Source of the DNA: Clostridiales bacterium UBA7273
GTDB lineage: Bacteria; Bacillota; Clostridia; Oscillospirales; Oscillospiraceae
DNA length: 27,033 nt
Assembly: GCA_002472405.1 (NCBI GenBank)
Contig: DKRV01000049.1
Span: forward strand, 1 to 27,033
Direction of reading: 5' to 3'
Shown here one piece after another: positions 8,739 to 15,941 of the stretch. Made by a program: the position numbers and the translations under genes. Below the pieces are notes generated by a model, which saw nothing but the letters and a program-made list of their open reading frames with translations, was not told where the DNA came from and searched no databases. Position 1 is the first letter of the stretch. Each line of letters begins with the position of its first letter.

Positions 8739-8812
8739 TGGAGCGGATGGCGGGAATCGAACCCGTGTCGCCAGCTTGGGAAGCTGGAGCCCTGCCATTA
8801 GACGACATCCGC
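8739..8812 (-). tRNA. tRNA-Gly, anticodon CCC, CCA encoded
   Basis: The minus strand folds as a cloverleaf. The acceptor arms are GCGGATG (8812-8806) and CATCCGC (8749-8743). The anticodon stem CCAGC/GCTGG encloses the loop TTCCCAA, giving anticodon CCC. The T arm contains GGTTCGATTCC. The discriminator T and a genomically encoded CCA follow. It reads GGG codons. Confidence 0.93.
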
Positions 8813-8833
8813 ATTATTATTGTTGTGCATCGT

Positions 8834-8862
8834 ATTGTACACCAGATCTTTGGATTATGCAA
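8834..8862 (-). promoter_or_regulatory. Promoter of tRNA-Gly
   Basis: TTGCAT (8862-8857), 17-bp spacer, TACAAT (8839-8834). It sets the start about 15 bases before the mature tRNA 5' end. Confidence 0.65.
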
Positions 8863-8961
8863 GCGAAAAATGCCTGCCACAGCGTTGGAGCTTATAGTAG
8901 TGTCACGCATCATTATAATTCCTGTATTCGGATGCGCAAAAGTTGCTGGATAACCTTTGCG

Positions 8962-8994
8962 ATTTCAATCCACGCGCCCCATGTGGGGCGCGAC
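8962..8994 (-). CRISPR. Solitary type I-C CRISPR repeat (collapsed array)
   Basis: On the minus strand this 33-base unit starts GTCGCGCCCC and ends GCGTGGATTGAAAT, the typical type I-C repeat, with an 8-bp stem (CGCGCCCC/GGGGCGCG) around ATGT. It lies where the first repeat should be, about 170 bases after cas2 and in the same orientation. No second copy occurs on either side, so there are no spacers and no array. One repeat is what remains if recombination between repeats deletes the array. Confidence 0.85.
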
Positions 8995-9165
8995 AGCAAA
9001 AGTGTACAAAAATTTGCTGCACTTTTGCGCAAGGTAAACAATTTTTTATTCCGCGAAGCGGAGTGCCGCACTGCATCGGCTCAAAAGCCACCCCGGTGCA
9101 GCGTTATAAGGCAGATTTTCCGGTGCGAACCTATCAGCAAAAACGTGTTCGCCGCCGCTTCGCAC
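8995..9165 (-). promoter_or_regulatory. CRISPR leader region
   Basis: This is the interval between the cas2 stop and the solitary repeat, where the A+T-rich leader lies in type I-C loci. It has T- and A-rich tracts near the repeat and a 9-bp inverted repeat (GCAAAAGTG at 8996-9004 with CACTTTTGC at 9020-9028) right beside the repeat boundary. The leader call comes from position only. Confidence 0.45.
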
Positions 9166-9456
9166 TTACAATATCAGCGCACCCTCCACATCGTATCCAG
9201 GCTTTGCTCCAAAGTGCTCGATTTTGGACTTATACTTATCTCCGAGATAGTAAAAGCGAAGGCTATCCTTCTCGCTGTCCATTATCTCACATAGACAGTG
9301 CTGAAGTTTTTTGAGTTGAGTTGCATCAACAAGGCACTCAAACACGGAGTTTTGCACTCGCTGACCGTAATTCACACATTGCTTGGCTATTTTTCTAAGC
9401 CACCTCCGGCCGCCTGAGTCTTCGGTATTGACATCGTATGTTATAAGAACCATCAT
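9166..9456 (-). CDS. cas2: CRISPR-associated endoribonuclease-like Cas2, type I-C
   Basis: This 96-residue protein is full length for Cas2. It begins MVLITYDVNTE, with the conserved aspartate at the end of the first strand, and carries KQCVNYGQRVQNSVFEC and the C-terminal YYLGDKY block, all typical of subtype I-C. Cas2 bridges two Cas1 dimers in the spacer-integration complex. A GAGGTGA ribosome binding site precedes tandem ATG codons at 9456 and 9453; either may be used. It lies 10 bases after the cas1 stop. It is the only undamaged cas gene here and has no intact Cas1 partner in the window, so it is probably a relic. Confidence 0.93.
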   Translation of the reverse strand: MMVLITYDVNTEDSGGRRWLRKIAKQCVNYGQRVQNSVFECLVDATQLKKLQHCLCEIMDSEKDSLRFYYLGDKYKSKIEHFGAKPGYDVEGALIL

Positions 9457-9466
9457 TCAATTCACC

Positions 9467-9957
9467 TCATTTCCACAGGAACGGAGGATAGGCATCCAAA
9501 TCACCTCGCAGGAATCTGGACATCAGCATCGACTGAGCATAAGGCACCAGTCCCCAACTGATCGTTTCTTTAAGGTACGGATGAATCAGCGTTTCCTGCT
9601 TCCGTTTTTGCCATGCAGCCAGGAATGACCTGCGCGCATCATCTTTCAAGTAATACGCGCCGTTTTCCTTTCGCTCAAAGCTGTCGGCAGTTACCGCTCC
9701 GAGGTTGATTTGTGTCAAAACAAATCGATCAGCAAACGGCGCTCTCAGTTCCTCGAGCAGGTCGAGCGCCATCGATGCTCTTCCCGGGCGAAGCGTGTGC
9801 ATAAATCCGACTGCCGGGTCGAGGCCGACAGTTTCAAGCGCGCATGCGATCTCATTTCCAAGAAGCGTGTAAGTAAATGATAGCATAGCATTCACCGGGT
9901 CGAGCGGTGGCCTTCTGTTCCTGCTGTCAAACGGGAAATCGCTCTTATTCCGTAAGA
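9467..9957 (-). pseudogene. cas1: cas1 remnant (type I-C), N-terminal half deleted
   Basis: About 163 C-terminal codons remain, starting at ILRNKSDFPF and ending DLDAYPPFLWK, a characteristic I-C Cas1 terminus. Intact I-C Cas1 is about 340 residues, so roughly 180 codons are missing, including the beta-sheet domain and the region with the catalytic Glu. The metal-ligand His region (GFMHTLRPGRAS) and the later Asp/Glu region persist. The cut falls exactly at the end of the MITE-like element; the apparent upstream extension of the frame is element sequence. The product could not integrate spacers. Confidence 0.88.
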
Positions 9958-10236
9958 TAAGCTGACGAGAGCCGAACGCATATCGGTTTTGACGGGCAGA
10001 TTTCCGCCCATGATGCGTTAAAGCTCTTGACAATACAACAAGTATTCTCTGCAAACTTTGCCTTGCCTGAGCAAAAATCTGCTCCGGCAAAACTGCAAAG
10101 CACCTGTCGGCTGTACTTTTCGAGATATTTTCGGCTTTTTTGATGCAGGAGAGCCGGCGTCCATCAAGGCAAAAAAGGCGAAAATAGCCGGAATGGCGAG
10201 CCGACAGGCGATATGGGTTCGGCTCTCGTCAGCTTA
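9958..10236. mobile_element. MITE-like element with 28-bp terminal inverted repeats at TA dinucleotides
   Basis: The ends at 9958-9985 and 10209-10236 are inverted copies of each other with 27 of 28 bases matching, core AGCTGACGAGAGCCGAAC. TA lies at each outer end, as expected for TA target duplication by IS630/Tc1-mariner-type transposases. The 279-bp body encodes no transposase and contains a nested inverted repeat (CCTGTCGGCT at 10103-10112 with 10199-10208). It replaces the 3' end of cas4 and the 5' half of cas1. A non-autonomous element is the best reading; family assignment is inference from the TA and TIR only. Confidence 0.78.
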
Positions 10237-10441
10237 CAGGCATTGCCCTTGAAAGGACTACACTGCCGCGCGACTGCGTAAACGACGCATCATGAACTCT
10301 TTCATGCATATAATGTCCGTCAAGCGTAAGCGCGTTTTCGCTCCACAACTGCTCGATATGTATAAGTGCCCAGCGCCGCCGACAAAAGGCGAAATGCTTC
10401 AGTCCCGATATCGTCAAATAATCAGGCGAATTACTCTCCAT
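10236..10441 (-). pseudogene. cas4: cas4 remnant (type I-C), C-terminal two-thirds deleted
   Basis: About 68 codons remain, with the Cas4 N-terminal pattern: LTISGLKHFAFCRRRWALIHIEQLWSEN and the HERVHD motif, ending at VVLSRAMPV. Intact I-C Cas4 is a little over 200 residues. The RecB-like nuclease residues and the last three iron-sulfur cysteines are lost. The reading frame stops inside the MITE-like element at 10229. The start overlaps the end of cas7 by 11 bases, the normal gene coupling. Cas4 processes prespacers and selects PAM ends; this fragment cannot. Confidence 0.88.
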
Positions 10442-11353
10442 CGATCAGGCTGTATTTAAGGCCGGGTATCGCGGCTTCGTCAACGCTGACAGTCGGCACA
10501 TCGCTGCCGTTGTCTTCAACCTTTAGCGAGCGATGCACCTTAGCGGCCAAATACTGTCCGGCCGGGCAGTTGTGCTCCCACCATGCAAGTTTGATCACTT
10601 CCATGCTGCCATCCGGGCGAGCGGCAGATGCGTCGTTGCGGAACAATGTGCGCAAGGCCTCTTTAAGCGCCTCGGCATCTTCCTCACTGAAGCCTGTTTT
10701 TCGGCAAGCTGAATGTTCACAGAGCCATAAGTCACATAAACTCCGCGATCAACGCGGTGTTTCATTCCGACAGTGTCGGATCCTTTTTTGTCGGGATCGG
10801 CGCCGGTTTCAAGATTAACCAATTTTGTGATCTGTGTGCTTGTTATATTAATTCCGTCAATGCTGAACGCAGGATGAATGCTTACAGGGCCGCGAACTCC
10901 GACCGAAACTGCGTCGCTGCCTTCGCCATCTCCTTTTTTGCCGGATTTAAACGCAAACACCTGCCCGAATGCGCGCACATCGAGCCATTCTTCGCACGCA
11001 ATTCTGGCATAGTTCTCGCGAGTCATTGCCGGCGCATCGTCTTTGCCTTTCTTTTTTGAATTAATTGACGCGAGGCAGTTTTTGAGTGCTTCGCATCCGT
11101 CGGCGCGGTCTTTGAGGGAGCGGAACTCATCACCCGGAGCCCGTTTGGAGTCGGACTGGACAAATACACTGTAGCCGTCATCGATCCAACGGTTGCGGAT
11201 CTTGCGCTTCAGGCAGACATCCGAAACTTCTCCGATACCATCATAGGTAGTGCGCGGACGATTTCCGTCTATCGGATCATCGTTCGGGTTCGCGTTGTTA
11301 ACGGTAAAAACGAGTGCAAAATCAATTTTGTTGTTAAGTGCTGACATGTTCAT
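10431..11353 (-). pseudogene. cas7: cas7 (csd2, type I-C backbone), single-base frameshift
   Basis: Cas7 forms the helical backbone of the type I-C Cascade. The first frame (from 11353) reads DFALVFTVNNANPNDDP through KHRVDRGVYVTYGSVNIQLAEK, typical Csd2. After the T5 run at 10697-10701 the frame is lost, and the protein resumes in the next frame as TGFSEEDAEALKEALRTLF and ends SLIDGE at 10431. Restoring one A on the coding strand gives a full-length Cas7 of about 300 residues. The start overlaps the preceding stop as ATGA. An alternative start at 11347 has better spacing from AAGGGAG. Confidence 0.9.
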
Positions 11354-11802
11354 TCTCCCTTTCTATTTGCCTGATCAGTCATTTCATATGTGTAAAAAGC
11401 ATGCAGATAACCGGTTCCGAGCAGTTCTCCCGTGAGCCATCCGTTTTCTCTGATGATTTCCGTTATACGTCCATAGGGGTTTGCAACAAAGTGCGCACGC
11501 ACTTCATATTCAACATCGCTCAGATACGAATAAACCGACAGCGTGTTTTTATCCGTATCATAGCTGATAGGTCTGATCCCCTTTCCCTCTGTTTTGATAG
11601 GCTTTATCACTCTCACCGCGTCGATCCTCCAAATTATCGACGGCTTGAAATAGATAGATTCGGTGATTCCTTTGATCGCCTGATAGGTCGGAATGGGAAG
11701 GCTCATTTTCTCCGCCCCCATTCGCGTGATAGGGTCGCTGAACAAAGCATACCGGCCACAAACCCGATACTCGATGCTGTTTCTGATCTTCGTAATACTC
11801 AC
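11350..11802 (-). pseudogene. cas5: cas5 (cas5d, type I-C), C-terminus replaced; cas8c missing
   Basis: Residues 1-109 match Cas5d: IEYRVCGRYALFSDPITRMGAEKMS, PTYQAIKGITESIYFKPSIIWRID, KGIRPISYDT and SDVEYEVRAHF. In I-C systems Cas5d is the pre-crRNA endoribonuclease of about 220 residues. Here the Cas5-like sequence stops after VRAHF and about 40 unrelated residues follow, ending ANRKGE and overlapping cas7 as ATGA. That overlap normally belongs to cas8c, so a deletion has probably joined cas5 to the last codons of cas8c; the tail is too short to prove this. The start is GTG with AAGGAAG immediately upstream, and a nearby ATT start is possible. Confidence 0.82.
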
Positions 11803-11840
11803 CTTCCTTTTTAATATTTTGCATTATAGAAGATATATAG

Positions 11841-14247
11841 CTAAATTATCATTTCACTCAGCTCTCGCTGTTCGAGCACAACGCCGCCGGCATCATCATA
11901 ATAGCCGGGCATAAGCGCATATGCGCCGCTCTGCCCGACGGCATATATCGCTCCGTCGCGGGCAAGCCTGTTAAACGCAGCATCAAACAAATTCACGCTG
12001 AAGGACTGCGCAAGGCGCAGAAGGCGCATTTCATTCTGCATATCATGCTCTCCGCAAAGATCGGCTATCAATTTGCTGCCTTCACCATACGGCACAATGA
12101 CCGCTTTTGTTTTCTGATAAATGACGGCAAAATGCTCGTACGCCGTGCGAAAGCTTTGATTAAGCACAAGCTCTTTGTTTAATCCAAAAGTTTTCGACTC
12201 GTGCAGACGTTCTTCGTTTCCGGCCAGAAGCTCGGACAACGATGCGTTAAGTGATTTGATCGGATAATCCTTTATTGCACCGATATAGTCCTCTTCGCGC
12301 TTAAAATAAGTGTCAAGCACGCTCAGCGAGCCGAAATCACTGCCACCGTGCGCAGCAATGGCGCGCGTTATATTGCCGCCATTTTGGATATCGGGCAAAC
12401 GCCGGAGCTTTTCCTCTGCAAACTCCCAGACGTAAACTGCTCCCGAACCGTATTCCATGCTTCTGTTGCATCTTCCGGCAGCCTGCACTATGCTTGGCAT
12501 TCCGGCAAGGCTGCGCACTACAATTGGAAAGCTCACATTAATACCAGCCTCGATCAGCGCTGTTGACACACACAAAACCCGTGCGTTTTCGCTCAGCCAT
12601 ATCTTTATCCATTGCAGGAAACGCTTTCTGTGGGCAGGACACAGAAGTGTGCTCATATGAATGCACAAAACCGCATTATCGCCGCTCTGCTTTGCGAGAG
12701 CTCGTATCTTGCTTTCATCAAGCGCGGCATCCGGCAGTACAGGCGTGAGCCCTGCTGCGCGCGCAGCATCCATCGCGGCACAATATACGTTCCACGTGAC
12801 CTGCTTTGTATTGACTATGGTGAGCGCCGAATCTTGGCACAGCATTTGCGTAATCAGCGCTGCAGCCTCATCATTTTGAGTGCTTTATCGAGCTTCGGCT
12901 CATATTTGACCCTCTCAAGTCGCTTATAAAGCGCCTGCGGATCCGGCATGATCTCGGTCGGCGGCGGCAATATATTGAGCGCAGGCTGGGTCGCAGTGCA
13001 AAGCACGATCGTGCATCCACAGGCACTCGCAAGGAAAGTCACCGCGCGCTCAAAAAGTGTATTGCAGTGCTTGGGCAGCGACTGTATCTCATCGAAAACC
13101 AGCACCGAATCGGCAAGTCGGTGAAGCCTGAGTGCATCGGTATTGCCGCTTCCGAAGCACGCATCCAAGAATCGCACAAGGCTTGTAAGTATAACATCAC
13201 TATCCCAACGCTCTGTCAGCGTTTTATACTCGAGCTGTTCATCTTCCGACGGTATAGCAACATCCGAGTGGTGTTCGAGAATAGATACCGAATCGCCGAG
13301 CGCGCTGCGAATGTCGGCAGCATTTTGGTCAAGTATCGTGTTGTACGGTATGATATAGAAAATGCACTGCATACCGTTTTTTGCAGCATGCTTCAGGGCA
13401 TAGCGAAGGCTTGAATATGTTTTTCCTCCGCCGGTGGGTACGGAAAGCGTAAATATTCCGCGTTCGGCTTCGGCAGCCGCGCAGCAAATATCCGATATTT
13501 CTGCGCGAACGGCATTTATTGCTCCGACGCCGCAAAGATTTCTTCGGCGAAAGCTTTCAAACGTTTCCTCGGCGCGAGCCCAATCCGGAGCATTTTTCTC
13601 TTGGAACGGATCCGCATTGTAGTTAAAGCATGCCGAATCCCAACGGTCTGCATCTATAAGTATGCTCAGGAGCATCCTTGCGAGCATGCCGAGTTCAAAC
13701 ATACGCACCGAAGCAGCGTCCGTTTGGCCTCCGATTCTTTTTACGCAAGCACTTATCTCATTGCAAGCGGCGTGAAAAAGTTCGTCAAGCTGCTCCGGCG
13801 GCACTACATTTTCAGCGTACCAAGCTGCTGCTTCGTTATAGCGCAGCTTATCCTCATTCTGCATCATCGATTCCAAAAACGGCGACTGACCCATTTCATT
13901 GAGGCAATCTGTCAGCCCGGAATGATGGCCGAGTATGCACAGGCACACGATTTGAGCCGTGAGCTTTTCTTTCCGCGCGCCGGCTTTTAAAAACCAGCGG
14001 CGGCGTATATTGCCCAGGTCGGCGCATGGTTGTGCGGCGATGCAGCCCCGTCTTCAGCCGTCATAAGGTATGCGGCAAAATCTGCGGTTGCTTTGCCCAT
14101 GTCATGCATGAGTCCGATCAGCTGCGCTGTTTTCTCAAGGCCGATTTTTCTGCCTGCTTTCGCGCATAATGCGCCGACCGTCCGGCAATGCTCCGCAAGC
14201 GGCTGGGCAGTATTATCCATTTTTCTTATATGAGCTATCATGTTCAT
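11841..14247 (-). pseudogene. cas3: cas3 helicase-nuclease (type I-C), two single-base frameshifts
   Basis: Cas3 degrades Cascade-bound DNA. The start at 14247 follows GGAGG by 7 nt. The HD nuclease (AEHCRTVGALC, LMHDMGK, later GHHSGLTD), helicase Walker A (SVPTGGGKT), DE box (VFDEIQSLPKH), motif III (CTATQPA) and motif VI region (QAAGRCNR) are all present, so no domain is deleted. The frame is broken twice: at 13985-13993 (TTTTAAAAA) and at 12874-12877 (TTTT). Adding one base at each restores an 802-residue protein, normal for I-C Cas3. Both lesions are -1 in homopolymers. First gene of the cas operon. Confidence 0.9.
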
Positions 14248-14272
14248 GGCCATTCCTCCGCTTGATGTAAAT

Positions 14273-14301
14273 ATCATACATCCGGCATGCATTTACCGCA
14301 A
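14273..14301 (-). promoter_or_regulatory. Putative promoter of the cas operon
   Basis: TTGCGG (14301-14296), 17-bp spacer, TATGAT (14278-14273), placing the start about 20 bases before the cas3 ATG. A second, weaker match with TTGACT lies further upstream. Confidence 0.5.
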
Positions 14302-14352
14302 CGATTTCACGAAAATTCAGCACATCCGACAAATTCAGTCAAATCAATTTAG

Positions 14353-14388
14353 CAAAAAGCCGTATCGCGAGATTTCTCACGATACGGC
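14353..14388 (-). terminator. Terminator of the VTC-DUF4956 operon
   Basis: GCCGTATCG (14359-14367) pairs with CGATACGGC (14380-14388), with three further inner pairs (GAG/CTC) around ATTT. On the minus strand it is followed by TTTTTGC. It is about 20 bases past the DUF4956 stop. Confidence 0.8.
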
Positions 14389-14409
14389 AGGATAGTCTGT
14401 ATCCATCCT

Positions 14410-15072
14410 TCACAGCACATCCTTTGTTATCTCGCGGCCGCAGGTGATATTGAGGTTTCCGTTGCGGCAGCGCAGCGCGTCGAGGAATGCCTTCGGCACA
14501 TTATCGCTGTTTAAAACGATCCGATACTCAAGCTCGTAAAGCGTTCCCATGTTTGAGGTTTTGACCTTAACAAGTGAATTTGACCTGGTATACTCGGCAA
14601 AAACATCGTCAAAAAGGCCCTCGTAGTCAAGATTTTCGGGTATGGTGATTTTCAGCGTGCGCTCTTCGGCTTTGCCCTTGCCGAAGTTCAGCGCCGTCAG
14701 TGCCATTATGACGGCCGAGATGATCACAAACGATATGACCGCAAGGCCTACAAAGCCCATGCCGGTTGCAAGGCCGACGGCCATAGCCATGAACAGCACG
14801 CCTATCTCGCGCGCGGTTCCCGGAACAGACCGGAACCTTACAAGGCTGAACGCGCCTGCGACGGCGACTCCGGCGCCGACGTTGCCGTTTACGAGCATGA
14901 TGACAAGCTGAACGACCACCGGGAGTATCGCCAGCGCGACCGCATAGCTCTGGCTCGAGCGCGAGCGATACATACCGACAAGCGCGATACCGACGCCGAG
15001 GACAATTGATGTGAACGTGCATATCAAAAATGCAGGCAGCGTAAGCTGCGAGGATATTATGGATTCAAGCAC
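14410..15072 (-). CDS. DUF4956 integral membrane protein
   Basis: The chosen start is the GTG at 15072, 9 nt after AAAGGAGG and overlapping the end of the VTC gene (GTGCTTGA), giving a 220-residue protein that begins LESIISSQLTLPAFL, as DUF4956 proteins usually do. About four hydrophobic helices fill residues 12-135, including a conserved-looking GAFSLVRFRSVPGTAREI loop, followed by a soluble C-terminal domain of about 80 residues. The family has no established function but is commonly encoded next to VTC-domain proteins, as here. Translational coupling suggests a complex or shared pathway with the VTC protein. A membrane partner for polyphosphate synthesis or transport is inference. Confidence 0.85.
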   Translation of the reverse strand: MLESIISSQLTLPAFLICTFTSIVLGVGIALVGMYRSRSSQSYAVALAILPVVVQLVIMLVNGNVGAGVAVAGAFSLVRFRSVPGTAREIGVLFMAMAVGLATGMGFVGLAVISFVIISAVIMALTALNFGKGKAEERTLKITIPENLDYEGLFDDVFAEYTRSNSLVKVKTSNMGTLYELEYRIVLNSDNVPKAFLDALRCRNGNLNITCGREITKDVL

Positions 15073-15802
15073 AGTCGGATTCCTCCTTTTTCTCAAGTGC
15101 ATCCCCTATTCGGAGGATGCTGTTTTTATAGCAATGACCGATTTTTGAAAAAGATGTCGGGAATGCGCCGGTTTCCGACAAAAGTCTGCTCAACCACATC
15201 GGGCACGCTCCGGGGATTTTTATCTCCATGAGTACCTCTCCCGGCGGCAGCAGCGGCGCGCCGTGAGAACCGAGGCGCAAATCAAGCTCATCCGTGCGAA
15301 AGCGCAGGCCGGTATCAAATGTCATTCTCAGCTCCGGCTGCTCTGTGCCGGAGAAAGCCATGCGGTCGTATCCGATGAACACTTTCGGCTTTGCCGCATA
15401 ACGCGCCCTAAACCACTCGATCTCGCGGCCGATCTGGCCAAAGTTCTCGCCCGGAGCTTCACCGCTTAAAAGCTGCTGTGCCGCTTCGGGGCTTGCCGTG
15501 ATCCTGCGCTTATACACAACGCCGTCGTACTTCTTTTTAAGCTCAACGAACACCTTTCCGTCCTCGGACGGAACGCCGTAGCTGCGGACACGGAGCTTTT
15601 CCTTATATATTGGCTTTTCTATCGACGCACGGACAAGCTGCCAGTCGTCAGTGTCGTAATATATATTGCATATGGTGTAATTTCCAAACTTATCGGCCTG
15701 CATATGTGTCTGCATGCCGTTTATTATCTGCATCTGCTGTTCCTGCGTTATGCGGTACTTTTTTTCGTAGCGTTCAAAGCAGCTCTGTATGTTATCTGAC
15801 AT
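15065..15802 (-). CDS. VTC-domain protein (polyphosphate polymerase type)
   Basis: This 245-residue protein is a single VTC domain, the catalytic tunnel fold of yeast Vtc4 that makes polyphosphate from ATP. Visible elements are RYEKKYR near the N-terminus, basic strands KEKLRVRSYG, VELKKKY and VYKRRI, the YDR motif, RMTFD, the late acidic strand LMEIKIPG and FSKIGHCYK. The alternating basic/acidic strands are what the triphosphate tunnel needs. AGAGGAGG lies 8 nt before the ATG. Unlike yeast Vtc4 it has no SPX domain or membrane helices; the membrane part may come from the DUF4956 partner. Polyphosphate synthesis in this branch is inferred from family, not shown. Confidence 0.88.
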   Translation of the reverse strand: MSDNIQSCFERYEKKYRITQEQQMQIINGMQTHMQADKFGNYTICNIYYDTDDWQLVRASIEKPIYKEKLRVRSYGVPSEDGKVFVELKKKYDGVVYKRRITASPEAAQQLLSGEAPGENFGQIGREIEWFRARYAAKPKVFIGYDRMAFSGTEQPELRMTFDTGLRFRTDELDLRLGSHGAPLLPPGEVLMEIKIPGACPMWLSRLLSETGAFPTSFSKIGHCYKNSILRIGDALEKKEESDCA

Positions 15803-15838
15803 TTCGTTTACCTCCTCTTTACATGTTCATGATAAACT

Positions 15839-15900
15839 GCCGACCTGAAACCAAGCTTAAAGGAAAAAATAAATTCTCTTCAGGCTCGTTTTAGGTCGGC
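15839..15900. promoter_or_regulatory. Inverted repeat in the shared divergent promoter region
   Basis: GCCGACCTGAAAC (15839-15851) and its inverted copy at 15888-15900 match at 12 of 13 positions and are separated by 36 bases. They sit between the VTC gene (minus) and the lipoprotein gene (plus). It could be a two-half-site operator that regulates both genes, or a leader hairpin. No convincing -10/-35 pair was identified here. Confidence 0.4.
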
Positions 15901-15941
15901 GTAATACAATCAGTTCATCCAAAACGAAGGAGGTCTACTAA

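Noticed and set aside
8821..8961. Further degenerate CRISPR repeats between the solitary repeat and the tRNA
   Set aside because: Read on both strands at the expected spacing of 65-70 bases; nothing resembles GATTGAAAT or the stem.
8680..9294. 204-codon plus-strand open frame containing GADGGNRTRVASLGS
   Set aside because: This peptide is the familiar antisense translation of a tRNA gene. The frame crosses tRNA-Gly, the CRISPR repeat and cas2.
10058..10252. Small open frame inside the MITE-like element as a gene
   Set aside because: No ribosome binding site or domain; such frames are expected from translating a repeat element.
12834..12850. Sigma54-like match TTGGCACAGCATTTGCG on the plus strand
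   Set aside because: Spacing is right, but it lies antisense inside cas3 with no gene downstream on that strand; treated as chance.
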